NCBI GenBank assembly: GCA_021791895.1
Contig: JAJYVS010000021.1
Span: 1-46,108, forward strand
Source: Actinomycetes bacterium
Lineage (GTDB): Bacteria; Actinomycetota; Acidimicrobiia; Acidimicrobiales; RAAP-2
DNA: 46,108 bases
Reading direction: 5' to 3'
This document shows, in pieces, positions 1-8,061 of the stretch; the first letter of the stretch is position 1; each line of letters begins with the position of its first letter. The notes beneath the pieces were generated by a model, which worked only from the letters and a program-made list of their open reading frames with translations, was not told where the DNA came from and did no database searches. A program made the translations under genes and the position numbers.

Positions 1-123
1 ATCGCCCACGGCATGCGCAACTTCGACAACTATCGGTTGCGGCTGTTGCTCCATTCCGGTGTCGAATGGAACACTCCGTCAACTGCACGAATCAGGGGCC
101 GTCGACCACGCCTCATCGCGTAG
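1..123 (+). CDS. ISL3-family transposase, C-terminal fragment (runs off window)
   Basis: An open frame from base 1 to the stop at 121-123 encodes 40 residues and includes NFDNYRLRLLLH, the conserved C-terminal motif of DDE transposases of the ISL3 family. The 5' part lies outside the window, so it cannot be judged whether the whole transposase is intact. The frame ends in a basic tail. An IS1595-type transposase starts immediately to the right in the opposite direction, so two unrelated insertion sequences abut here. The right terminal repeat of the ISL3 element should lie in about 124-180; I could not define it confidently. Confidence 0.8.
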   Translation: MAHGMRNFDNYRLRLLLHSGVEWNTPSTARIRGRRPRLIA

Positions 124-192
124 AGCCACCAATCCCGTTACGAGGATTACGTGGGATGACCTGGAAGAAGAGTGCGACGAACTCGTGGCCGA

Positions 193-1164
193 TCAATGAC
201 TGGCCAGCTCCTTGTACGGCAGCCGCCCCACCATCTGACCAGCGAGAATGTCCACTCGCTGGGCGTCGGTGACCTTGCAGGTAGAACGGCGGAAGTCGTG
301 CTCTGCGACGTACCGTGGCAGGTGCTTGACGCTGACGTGGTGGTGGGTGCCATCGATGGACCGCTTCAACTGCGAAAAAAAGGACTCCACGGCGTTCGTG
401 CTGTAGCCGTTGACGACGTACTCGCCAGCCTCGTGGTTCACGACCTCGCGCTTGGAAAAGTACGACCCCGCGAGGTTGTAGCCCTTCCAGCCGTCGGTGA
501 CGAGGACGGACCCGGCAGGCTCCACGTTGCCGATGATGATCTTGCCAAGGTTCCACTGGTCGAGGGAGCCGACGACGCGAGAACGGACCTCGCCGGTGTC
601 CTGATCGATCAGAGTGACGACGCACGCCTTGTCGGTGCCTCGTCCGTCCTTCTCGCCGTCCCGCTCGCGTTGCCAAGCGTGGCGGTTGGCAGGGTCGCCA
701 CCGATATACGCCTCGTCGGCCATGACAACGCCGTGGAACAGGGTCTTGTAGGGGCCTGCCATCGTCTCACGGATGCGGTGGAGCATGTGCCGGGCCGACC
801 GAGGGCACACGCCGTACTTGCGGCTGACCTCGTGGGCCGAAATGCCGTTCTTGGCGGCGATCATGTCGATGATGACCAGGCACCAGGTCCGAACCGGGAT
901 TTTGGTGGCGTGCATCATCGTGTTGGTCAGGACCGAGAACTGCTTGCGGCAGGAAGCACACTTCCAGACCCGGCGTTCGCTCATCGACCCGCCAGCCGTC
1001 TTGCGGCTCACCCCGTTCGCCGGGGCGATGTAGCGGACCTCGGTGGCGTCACAGTGGGCGCACCGGGGGATGTCGCCCCAGCGAAGTCGCTCCAAGTAGC
1101 GGTAGGCGTCACTCTCAGTGGCGATATCCCGGCTGAGGGAGGCGAACGAGGCTGCCTTGGTCAT
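193..1164 (-). CDS. IS1595-family (ISXO2-like) transposase
   Basis: This 323-residue protein would catalyse cut/copy transposition through a DDE-type nuclease domain. The N-terminal part carries a zinc ribbon (CAHC around residue 37, CASC around residue 74) followed by a helix-turn-helix stretch with the family signature SRKYGVCPRSARHMLHRIR. The DDE domain follows, with D in MADEAYIGG as first acidic residue, D in VLVTDGWKGY as second, and NAVESFFSQLKR as the last conserved block. Length is normal for the family and there is no internal stop, so the gene looks intact. The ATG at 1162-1164 is used; only 53 nt separate it from the next gene on the other strand. Clear terminal inverted repeats could not be found: GGAG at about 1200 (read on the minus strand) and GGAAG at about 160 match only weakly. 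Confidence 0.92.
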   Translation of the reverse strand: MTKAASFASLSRDIATESDAYRYLERLRWGDIPRCAHCDATEVRYIAPANGVSRKTAGGSMSERRVWKCASCRKQFSVLTNTMMHATKIPVRTWCLVIIDMIAAKNGISAHEVSRKYGVCPRSARHMLHRIRETMAGPYKTLFHGVVMADEAYIGGDPANRHAWQRERDGEKDGRGTDKACVVTLIDQDTGEVRSRVVGSLDQWNLGKIIIGNVEPAGSVLVTDGWKGYNLAGSYFSKREVVNHEAGEYVVNGYSTNAVESFFSQLKRSIDGTHHHVSVKHLPRYVAEHDFRRSTCKVTDAQRVDILAGQMVGRLPYKELASH

Positions 1165-1217
1165 GAAGCCATCTTGACAGGGGGTTGTGACAGAAAACTC
1201 CTGCGTAGGCTACCTAA

Positions 1218-1601
1218 ATGGGCTCCTGGCATCGCATGTGGCTCGGGACCGGAACGGGTGCCGTGATTACTGCGATTGCGGACCACTGGAGCGGGGCGTC
1301 ATGGCTTGCGTTCCTGATCGGCGGCAGCGCCCTCGTACTGGCCAGTCTTGGCCACGGGTGGGCACGGCCGCGGTGGGTTCAGTGGCGGGCCCAGCGACGC
1401 GAACCGGGCTACGTGAAGGTCGTCGGAGGCTTCAAGTCGGACACTCGGACCGTGATTCGGTATGCCGATGGCAGTTCAGACGTGACCGTGCGACCACCCT
1501 CCGCGGGCGTGATTATCGGTGCAACAACACCAAGCATGGTGGCGCACTCGACGAGCCGTCGGCCCTGGTGGAAGCCCATTCTCCGCAGGGGGCGCCAGTG
1601 A
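1218..1601 (+). CDS. Small membrane protein of unknown function (127 aa)
   Basis: I do not recognise a family. The protein has a hydrophobic stretch at about residues 27-45 (SWLAFLIGGSALVLASLG), one or two membrane passages at most, followed by a basic cytoplasmic-looking segment (WARPRWVQWRAQRRE) and a short polar domain ending VIRYADGSSDVTVRPP. The tail is again basic. The ATG at 1218 follows only a weak ribosome site. A second small membrane protein at 1863 has the same plan and a similar DGS motif near its end, so the two may be distant paralogues. GC is lower than in the rest of the window. An overlapping frame (1187-1636) is a shadow with no membrane or domain logic. Confidence 0.55.
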   Translation: MGSWHRMWLGTGTGAVITAIADHWSGASWLAFLIGGSALVLASLGHGWARPRWVQWRAQRREPGYVKVVGGFKSDTRTVIRYADGSSDVTVRPPSAGVIIGATTPSMVAHSTSRRPWWKPILRRGRQ

Positions 1602-1862
1602 CTGTTTTTTTGCGCCTACACCACCACCGCCGATAATGCACATTATGTCAGGTGGACTGGGGACGTGTGCGTTCGCAAAACACCCTGGTGAACGACTTGG
1701 CTAGAACCCGAGGCGCCGAGTACAACGGCGCCCCTACCGTTGCTCCATGTCTCTTCGTTCAAGATTCGTCGCGACTCCGACAGGGAAGAAAGTTCGCGGC
1801 CTCATCCCACATCTTCTGCTCGTTCTGGCGAACGAACGTCGTCGTCGTAATGGGGTCCCGTT

Positions 1863-2111
1863 TTGATCCCCGTGGCCTTTTGCACCAGCACCCCGCACTT
1901 GTCCCCCTGGTGGGTCGGGTGGTTGGTTGTCCTAGGGATCGTCTGTCTGGCGGGTGGTCTGTTCTTGACCGCTGGTGCGGCGATCCGTTCCCTGGTCCTG
2001 CGTCTTCGTGGTGACACGGAGGAAATCGCGGTTATCCGGCGAACGAGACAGGGCCAGGAATACATCACGCGTAGTGACGGATCAAGGGAAACTCGGGTGC
2101 ATCCTGTTTAG
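1863..2111 (+). CDS. Small membrane protein of unknown function (82 aa)
   Basis: A single strong membrane helix (WWVGWLVVLGIVCLAGGLFLT, about residues 16-36) is followed by a basic loop (RSLVLRLRG) and a polar C-terminal segment ending in YITRSDGSRETRVHPV. The start is uncertain: TTG at 1863 or the GTG three codons later. The last bases overlap the stop of the convergent SHOCT gene: TAG here at 2109-2111, TTA (its TAA) at 2108-2110. The layout helix, basic loop, then a DGS-containing tail resembles the 127-aa protein at 1218. No family recognised. Confidence 0.5.
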   Translation: MIPVAFCTSTPHLSPWWVGWLVVLGIVCLAGGLFLTAGAAIRSLVLRLRGDTEEIAVIRRTRQGQEYITRSDGSRETRVHPV

Positions 2112-2443
2112 TTGCCCAGCAGCTTCGTTTTCTGAGCGTTGAATTCGTCCTCCGTCAGGAGGCCCTGGTCGCGCAATCGGCCCAGTTTGGAGAGCTCGTC
2201 AGCAATACCGACCGGCGAGGCAGCCAGTGCCGACGTCGTGGGCTCGGAAAGCGTTGAGGGCTGCCACCTCTGCCAGGCTTGCTCGACGACTGAGGCTGGT
2301 GTACCAGGCAGCTCAAACGTCCACTTCTCGGACCGATCCTGCTTGTCGGTCATCGTGACTAGGCAGCCGCGCGTATTGCCTGGGGTCCCCGCTGCTGCCA
2401 ACAGGTATCGGTCGTAGGGTCCCCGGAGAAAATGGGTACGCAT
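2108..2443 (-). CDS. SHOCT-domain protein
   Basis: The last 30 residues (about 80-111: IADELSKLGRLRDQGLLTEDEFNAQKTKLL) match the SHOCT short C-terminal domain, an oligomerisation or docking module common at the ends of actinobacterial proteins. The first 75 residues hold a short beta-rich segment (DKQDRSEKWTFELPGTPASVVEQAWQRWQ) that I cannot assign. The ATG at 2441-2443 gives 111 residues; an internal ATG at 2353 would give about 81. The gene converges on the small membrane protein at 1863 with overlapping stop codons. Role unknown; SHOCT proteins often accompany membrane or stress proteins, so a partnership with the neighbouring small membrane proteins is possible but unproven. Confidence 0.7.
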   Translation of the reverse strand: MRTHFLRGPYDRYLLAAAGTPGNTRGCLVTMTDKQDRSEKWTFELPGTPASVVEQAWQRWQPSTLSEPTTSALAASPVGIADELSKLGRLRDQGLLTEDEFNAQKTKLLGN

Positions 2444-2902
2444 ACTCCCCTGGAAGCGGATCTCCCACTGAGAGCTAACGGGGCTCCGCCCCTGCCCTCA
2501 CCTGCGTGGACGCGCCACGAACACCGACTCGTCGGGCTGGGGCGGAGCCCCGTTAGAGATATGCCTGCTAGGCACCGTAAGCGTTCCAAGCCCGATCCGG
2601 ACGAACGCTTCACATAGCGAGTCCCTCGTCATGTGTCAGAACGTTGGTCGCCGACAGTCCGTTGCCAGTTAGCAGGCTCGCGAGCGCACGCTCTTACCAA
2701 CGACGCTGGGACCCCCGAGGTCGTCAGGCTGGTTTGAACAATCAGGCGCTGGGACATCTTGAACTTTCTTTCGGGTTCTGAGCTCGCTTCTCGCTTTAGT
2801 GTGCGCCTTATACCGAACTCCGAGCACTATCCGCTCCGGCTACTGTTCCACTCGAATCCAATCAGAGATTGTCGGAAATTCCGCGAAACAGGAAGAGTCC
2901 CG
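2444..2902. other. Intergenic region without a supported gene
   Basis: 459 nt with low coding signal between the SHOCT gene and the alpha/beta hydrolase. It contains a perfect 18-bp inverted repeat (2475-2492 and 2539-2556) and a small hairpin at 2562-2574 (TGCCT-GCT-AGGCA). From about 2760 the base composition becomes markedly less GC-rich. Short open frames here have no recognisable features. Confidence 0.6.
2475..2556. repeat. Perfect 18-bp inverted repeat, 46-nt spacer
   Basis: CTAACGGGGCTCCGCCCC at 2475-2492 is mirrored exactly by GGGGCGGAGCCCCGTTAG at 2539-2556. After one mismatch the arms continue to pair for four more bases (2494-2497 with 2534-2537). The structure could be the end pair of a small non-autonomous element, a large cruciform or transcription-terminating stem, or a REP-like sequence. 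There is no T-tract. It lies in a gene-free stretch beside the IS cluster. Confidence 0.85.
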
Positions 2903-4453
2903 TTAGTCTCCGATCTGCGAAGCATCGGCCGCTCTGTCCAAGTTGATGGCGTCAGCTGGCAACAGGTATCCGCGGATCACATCGAAAAACGAGGCTAGTC
3001 GCCATCTGAACACGAACTGTCTGTGGCTGTTGTACAAAGCCCTGAGCTGGTTGGCGTTGAAGGGAGTCGTGGTCCCTTCCAGGGAGCACAAGCCAAACCC
3101 AGAGTTCCCGATACCACTCAGCTTCGCCACCGGCGCATCGACCTGGGGTGACCGAACGCCGCCCAGGGCGTTCCCGTTCGCATCGACGGCAAACGTGATC
3201 GGTGGGGACCCTGGGGACCCCGTCTCGATCTGCAGATTAGGAGCCTCTGGCGGCGGCACGCCGTCTTCCACCCAACGGTTCACCCACGAAACCGCGGCAT
3301 CCAGTACCCAGTGGGTGCCGCCAGTGTTCTCTGGCAAGGCGCAGCCGGCTCCTGTCGGCGGTTTCTGCATGGCCGCGAGATTCTCAACCTCGGCTTGTCC
3401 GTTGCCCACATCGTTGGAGCCGTCGTAGGCGTCGATGTGCGCGCCACCCGCAATCTCCCAGAGTCGGAAGAGCCGCGGGTTGCCATAGAAGGTGCGGTCG
3501 TACAACTCGCTCATGGCGACATCGGTCTCGGTCTCGAACTCGAAGACCGGCACACCAAGGTCACTACGGACCGTAATAGGAACTGGGGTGGCGTCAAGGG
3601 CGATGCCGGGGTCGAGGTTGATCCCGCTCGGCATTCCGTTCAGTCCTAGGCCTGCCCATTGACCATCGATGAGGAACCCGTCGTAGGTGTGGGTGACGGG
3701 TTGCACTCCGTCGATATAGGGCATCAGCCAGTCCGCCGACTGGGAGTCACCGGTCGCGATGAGTCGTCGGGGGCGCAAGTTGCCCAATATCTGGCTTGAA
3801 TCGCCGCGTATCGCTTGACCGGCCTGGGAGAATATGTCGTAGGACCAAGGCGCCCCTGGGTGTACCAAGGTCGAATAGTCGGTCGGATCAATGCTCTGGA
3901 GCGCCTCGACGCCGACTGGCTGCGCCGAAACTCCGACCCAGGCAAAACCCTGTCGAACCATTTCAGTGTGGGCCCCGCTCCACATCACGGCGTACTCCGG
4001 CGGCGTGTCGGTGCCGGGACAGGACGGAACACACGTGAAGGCATCCGCGGTGTCGTTCAGCCACTCGACGATTACCGTGCCGTTGAATCTCGATGGGTCG
4101 ATCGGCCGGTAGACCACGATCCGGGTTTTGTACGCCTCGGCGTATGGGCCGGACCTGGAAAGGGGGGCCACGTTCCAGTGGCCGTCGCTGGTCAGAGGGA
4201 CCGTGGACGTGTTCACATAGGGGACGGCCGTTCCGGAGATGAAGAACTGGGAGCTCTCGTAGCCGATCTGCGACAAGTCGAAGTTCGTGGTAGCCAGGGT
4301 GGTGCCGTTGCCGTTGACGGGGGGGGCTGGCGTCACCGTGATGTCTGGTGCACCACCCGCGTGCCCCGCGTTTAGAACTCCAACCGGAGCTGCAATGAGC
4401 GTCGTAAGAATGACACCTACCGCCAACCCGGATCCAAAGCGGTGACTCTTCAT
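2903..4453 (-). CDS. Secreted alpha/beta hydrolase (Abhydrolase_10-like)
   Basis: A 516-residue exported hydrolase. The N-terminus has basic residues (MKSHRFGS) then a hydrophobic core (LAVGVILTTLIAAPVGVL), a signal peptide with cleavage likely near residue 31-35. The nucleophile elbow is GDSQS with Ser237. A conserved acidic segment (FEFETETDV) and a histidine motif (GGAHIDAY) follow in the order expected for an alpha/beta hydrolase triad. The overall sequence, including TVIVEWLN and PRRLIATGDSQSA, is typical of the large secreted alpha/beta hydrolase domain family (PF20091-like), whose substrates are mostly unknown esters. I chose ATG at 4453 because GAGGGA lies 8 nt upstream; a TTG five codons earlier is also open. 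No neighbour suggests a substrate. Base composition is lower in GC than the core genes. Confidence 0.82.
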   Translation of the reverse strand: MKSHRFGSGLAVGVILTTLIAAPVGVLNAGHAGGAPDITVTPAPPVNGNGTTLATTNFDLSQIGYESSQFFISGTAVPYVNTSTVPLTSDGHWNVAPLSRSGPYAEAYKTRIVVYRPIDPSRFNGTVIVEWLNDTADAFTCVPSCPGTDTPPEYAVMWSGAHTEMVRQGFAWVGVSAQPVGVEALQSIDPTDYSTLVHPGAPWSYDIFSQAGQAIRGDSSQILGNLRPRRLIATGDSQSADWLMPYIDGVQPVTHTYDGFLIDGQWAGLGLNGMPSGINLDPGIALDATPVPITVRSDLGVPVFEFETETDVAMSELYDRTFYGNPRLFRLWEIAGGAHIDAYDGSNDVGNGQAEVENLAAMQKPPTGAGCALPENTGGTHWVLDAAVSWVNRWVEDGVPPPEAPNLQIETGSPGSPPITFAVDANGNALGGVRSPQVDAPVAKLSGIGNSGFGLCSLEGTTTPFNANQLRALYNSHRQFVFRWRLASFFDVIRGYLLPADAINLDRAADASQIGD

Positions 4454-4936
4454 TCCCACTTCCCTCAAGAGTCGCTAGACACCCACACATCGAGCCCTAT
4501 GGAAATGAACCCATGTCGACCATGTTGAATCGCAAGGTCGGTGGCGGCACTACAAGGATAAGTGAGTCGGTAAATGAAGTCAATCGGGGCCAAGGCAATT
4601 GTCAAAGAGCGGGACCCTTTTCGGACCTCACGGCCTGAAGCTGTCAAGCAGCCAGCTGACCACGATAACCAGGCGATGACCTCGTCATAGAAGGTGCCGT
4701 GGCGGAGACAGCCGTGGAGGGGCACGATCTAGGCGTAGAGCTAGAAGCTCAGCGCCAACTAGTGCTCACCTGCCGGCGGCTCGGGACCAGCCTCTCCCAC
4801 TTATGGCCGAGGTGGTCGACCTCCATTAGCGCCCGAAGAGGGGGAAGCATGAGTGGGTATCGCGAGAAATCTTGTCGGCCACACCGTCGAGACGTGGAGT
4901 GCCCATGCTCGTCAAGGTTGGGCGGCGGACTTCTCG
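4454..4936. other. Intergenic region, no gene supported
   Basis: About 480 nt between two minus-strand genes. It carries the promoter region of the alpha/beta hydrolase (right of 4453) and, on the left side of the GH3 gene, its terminator region. Short frames on either strand show no domain, signal peptide or ribosome site. I see no convincing hairpin terminator. Confidence 0.5.
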
Positions 4937-6940
4937 CTATGGGCACGTTGGAAACCCCTTGGCCCGCACAATCCGGGCTGCCGACGCCTCGACGCTCGCG
5001 AGGCTGAGTGACCCGTTGCCGAGTGCCTGCTCGAGCGCGCCGACGGTCGCGGGCCACGAGGACGCGTCGATCATGGCCATGTCGGCACCGGCTTCGATGG
5101 CGGCCACGGCAGCCGTCTGCTCGGTGTATCCGGCCGCCGAGATCGCACCGGCACCGAGTGAGTCGGTCATGGTCACGCCGCTGAAATGCAGGGTCTGGCG
5201 ACGAAAGCTATAGGTCGCCGAGGCAAGACTCGCTGGAAGCCCGTTGCTGAGGCCCGGCACGATGGGATGCCCCACCATCACGATCGGAATGCCGTTCGCA
5301 ATCTCAGCTTCGAATGGGATGAGGTCGGCAGTCTCCAGCTGCGACAACGGTGGGTCGGTCGCTGGTCCGAGATCGGTGTTGCCGTTCGCATGACCGAGCC
5401 CCGGGAAGTGCTTCGCCACCGGGACGACGCCGGCGGCTTCGAGTCCGTTGGCGAAGGCGATGCCATACGAGGCAGCGATGTCGGCGCTCTCGCTGAAGGA
5501 CCGTGACACCTCGTCGGCGTAGGGGTCGTTCGGGAGTGCCGTGTCGACCACGGGGGCAAGGTCCATGGTGATCCCGATCGCCTTCATCCCGGCTCCATGC
5601 GCGAAGAGGGCCGAGACGACCTGGCCGGGTGTCCAGACACTGGTCATCTGGCGCGCCGAGGGCAGCGCGCCGAGGACGTTGGCCAGGCGTTGGACGTCGC
5701 CACCTTCCTCGTCGGTCGACATCCACGGCGCGACCTGCCCGGCGTCCGAGGCGTCGGCGTCCAGGGCGGCGATGCCCGAGCTGATCGCCGGACCCGAGCC
5801 GGCTGCCGGTTGGCCGAACAGGACGAACCCGCCGACGCCGGCCGACGCGGCGCTGGCCGAAGCACTGAGGTCGGAGAACTGTCCGCTCACCATGAGCATT
5901 TGCTCGAGGAGCTGCGCCGGGGACCACGCCGTGACCGGCGGGACGCACCCGGGGATCGTCGTTGCGGCGACCGCCGTCTGCACGGCGGTGACGACCCCGT
6001 CGCCCACCGCCAGGGAGCCACCGAAGACGTACCCCGGCGTCCCTCCGGCCAGGCTGGCCAGGTACGGGGGCACCCCGGGGGGTAGCGGTGGCGCGGGGTT
6101 CACGAGCAGGATCGGCCCGAGGCGCCCGCCCGTCGCCATGAAGACCCCGCCACCCAAGGCGTCGGGAAAGCTCGCGGCGGTGGCCGTTCCGAACACCGCC
6201 GCACCGGGAAAGAAACGGCTGGCGACCGCGTTGCTCGTGTCGAATGGGTTCTGTCCGTAGACCGGGGTCGCCGTCGGGTCGGCCCCGAAGGCGGCCAGCG
6301 GTCCCCCGATCGCATAGCGCTGGTCGTTCGGGAACTGGGCGAGGTACCCGGCCGTCTCGGGGGCTTGGACGTCACCGTCGGTGAGGAGTATGGCCGCGTG
6401 CTCCTCGATGGCCGCCGGAACCGCCGAAAGGGCGTCGTAGAAGCTCAGACCCGTCGCCTCGAACACCGTGGACGGGTTCCCCATCGTCCTGGCGATGTCG
6501 ACCGCGGTGGCGAACTGGTTGGCCCCTGCCTCCCGCACGACCTGGTAGCCATCCGCCTTCAACGTGCTGTCGATGTTGGGGCTGAGCGCCAAGTACCCCC
6601 CGAGGACGTAGACGGTGTCGCCCTTGGGGAGCACTCGCTCGATCTCCGCTCCGACCCGGGGATCGAGGCTTGCACTCGCGCTGGCACCGGGGGTGATGAG
6701 CAACGGACCGCCCATCGCGGCCGCGAGCGGCCCCCCGGCGAGGGCGTCGGAGAAGAAGTCCGACCGAGCCAGGACGACGGCGTTTGCCGACCCGCTGTTC
6801 GGAAACTCAGCCTGCGAGATGGCGATCGCGGTCCCGATCGCGTCGGTTCCCGAGATCCGCCGGAGCGAGCCGGCGGAGGCCGATGCACCCCCGATACCCG
6901 AGACGGTGCTCAGCACCAAGGAGAAGATCACCGCGACCAA
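4937..6940 (-). CDS. Secreted wall-binding glycoside hydrolase family 3 protein (CW_binding_2 x3 + GH3)
   Basis: This 667-residue exported protein has three CW_binding_2 repeats (about 27-115, 125-212 and 225-315; first repeat with DFFSDALAGGPLAAAMGGPLL) followed by a GH3 N-terminal-type barrel (about 340-667). GH3 signatures are DEEGGDVQR, KHFPGLGH (from Lys510) and VTMTDSL with Asp593 as predicted nucleophile. It would bind the cell envelope and cleave beta-N-acetylhexosaminyl or related bonds. The loop that in NagZ-type enzymes carries the Asp-Ser/Thr-His dyad here reads NTDLG, so the acid/base residue is unclear. The start is a problem: TTG at 6940 leaves no basic n-region, while the in-frame upstream codons (GLARIRRAS) would supply one but contain only ATT as a possible start. 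The C-terminus ends right after the barrel, as expected. Confidence 0.88.
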   Translation of the reverse strand: MVAVIFSLVLSTVSGIGGASASAGSLRRISGTDAIGTAIAISQAEFPNSGSANAVVLARSDFFSDALAGGPLAAAMGGPLLITPGASASASLDPRVGAEIERVLPKGDTVYVLGGYLALSPNIDSTLKADGYQVVREAGANQFATAVDIARTMGNPSTVFEATGLSFYDALSAVPAAIEEHAAILLTDGDVQAPETAGYLAQFPNDQRYAIGGPLAAFGADPTATPVYGQNPFDTSNAVASRFFPGAAVFGTATAASFPDALGGGVFMATGGRLGPILLVNPAPPLPPGVPPYLASLAGGTPGYVFGGSLAVGDGVVTAVQTAVAATTIPGCVPPVTAWSPAQLLEQMLMVSGQFSDLSASASAASAGVGGFVLFGQPAAGSGPAISSGIAALDADASDAGQVAPWMSTDEEGGDVQRLANVLGALPSARQMTSVWTPGQVVSALFAHGAGMKAIGITMDLAPVVDTALPNDPYADEVSRSFSESADIAASYGIAFANGLEAAGVVPVAKHFPGLGHANGNTDLGPATDPPLSQLETADLIPFEAEIANGIPIVMVGHPIVPGLSNGLPASLASATYSFRRQTLHFSGVTMTDSLGAGAISAAGYTEQTAAVAAIEAGADMAMIDASSWPATVGALEQALGNGSLSLASVEASAARIVRAKGFPTCP

Positions 6941-7317
6941 CGACGCGCGCCGAATTCTCGCGAGCCCTCAAGGCTAGCGGCGCGTTCGCTCGCCGAGCCG
7001 GTGTGGCTCGAGCTCGGCGCAACTGTCGAGGCCACGCCGGTCATGAATCCGACGGGCCGGCTGAAGCTCTGTCCGCTCGCCGGCGTGATGGGTTCGTTGC
7101 GTGCCCGGCAGGTGGGTTCGACCCTCCCCCACCGGCAATGGAGAAGAGTGAGGAGATCTGCCCTACGGTGTAGGGCCGTGGCATGTGGCCGGGCGTGCCT
7201 CGGCGCTCGATCGGACGTACCCGAGCGTTCGCCGCGCGCTCGCCGATCGGAGCGCATCGGCAACCCGGTCCGGCTGGAACAGACTTGCTGAGTTCGCCGG
7301 TTTCAGGGCTCGTCGGG
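6941..7317. other. Divergent intergenic region with a small hairpin
   Basis: About 377 nt between the GH3 wall protein (leftward) and the PAP2 phosphatase (rightward). It must hold both promoters. CCCTAC at 7161-7166 and GTAGGG at 7170-7175 form a perfect stem with a 3-nt loop. The PAP2 frame is open from ATG 7183, so part of this region may be coding if that earlier start is used. Confidence 0.45.
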
Positions 7318-8061
7318 GTGAACGTCCTGTTCCCCGGTGGCCTCAATACGAGCCTCTACCTCGACGTCAACCGTTTTGCCCGGAGCACGATCTGGGCCCA
7401 CGGCTTCATGAATGCCTATGCGCTGTGGCTCGGACTCCTGTTGCTCGGGGCGCTGCTCGTCGGCCTCTACGTCGTCGCCTGGTGGCTCCGATTGCCCCGC
7501 GTGTCGGTGTTCCTATTGCTGAGCGTGGTGGGGATCCCGGTCGCCCTCGGCATCGCCTTGGCCGTGAGCCACGCAACCAAGGAGCTGCGACCCTACGTCA
7601 CCCACCCGAACGTCCTCGTCCTCGCGGACAGAGCGAGGGACTACGCCTTCCCCTCGGACCATGCCACCATGGCCGGCGTCCTGCTCGCCTCGACCCTGTT
7701 CGCTCTGGTCCTCCTCAGGGCACCTCGGACCCGGGCGTCGAGCGCGACGACGCCGGCGCCCGGGTCTGTGCGCGGCGGGCTCACCGGGCGGCGTGTGACC
7801 ACCCTCGGGGTGCTCGCGCTCGTGCTCAGCCTGTTGATCTGCTTCGGGCGTGTGTACGTGGGCGCGCACTACCCGGGGGACGTGGTGGCGGGCCTTCTCC
7901 TCGGTGCGCTCGTGGTCGCCCTCCTGTCGTTGCTGAGGCCGATCAGCGACCGAGTCGCCGACCGCCTAGTGGCGAGCGCCGCGGGAACCCTGTTGCGTCG
8001 GCCGCCGGCCGATTTGGGCACAGGAGAGCGGGAGTCACTCCTTCGGAACGGGAGCGGTTGA
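7318..8061 (+). CDS. PAP2-family membrane phosphatase
   Basis: A multi-pass membrane lipid phosphatase, probably acting on undecaprenyl diphosphate or another phospholipid phosphate at the outer membrane face. The three phosphatase motifs are all present: KELRPYV (residues 88-94), PSDHATMAG (112-120) and RVYVGAHYPGD near residue 185. About five or six hydrophobic helices surround them. I prefer the GTG at 7318, whose product starts VNVLFPGGLN much like BcrC-type enzymes; the frame is open to ATG 7183, which would add 45 basic, non-hydrophobic residues. The 3' end overlaps the convergent MFS gene by 27 bp. The last 40 residues (polar, arginine-rich) lie beyond the catalytic core. Confidence 0.88.
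   Translation: MNVLFPGGLNTSLYLDVNRFARSTIWAHGFMNAYALWLGLLLLGALLVGLYVVAWWLRLPRVSVFLLLSVVGIPVALGIALAVSHATKELRPYVTHPNVLVLADRARDYAFPSDHATMAGVLLASTLFALVLLRAPRTRASSATTPAPGSVRGGLTGRRVTTLGVLALVLSLLICFGRVYVGAHYPGDVVAGLLLGALVVALLSLLRPISDRVADRLVASAAGTLLRRPPADLGTGERESLLRNGSG

Larger units (their letters stand above)
1..1217. mobile_element. Insertion sequence cluster: ISL3 remnant plus IS1595-type element
   Basis: Two transposase genes of different families (ISL3, IS1595) lie back to back in the first 1.2 kb. This and the lower GC of the following 3.7 kb mark the left part of the window as accessory DNA. Element ends and target duplications were not resolved, so the limits given are only those of the transposase genes and their flanks. 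Confidence 0.6.

Noticed and set aside
1187-1636. 149-codon plus frame overlapping the small membrane gene at 1218
   Set aside because: No hydrophobic segment or motif; the 1218 frame has a membrane helix and a conserved-looking tail.
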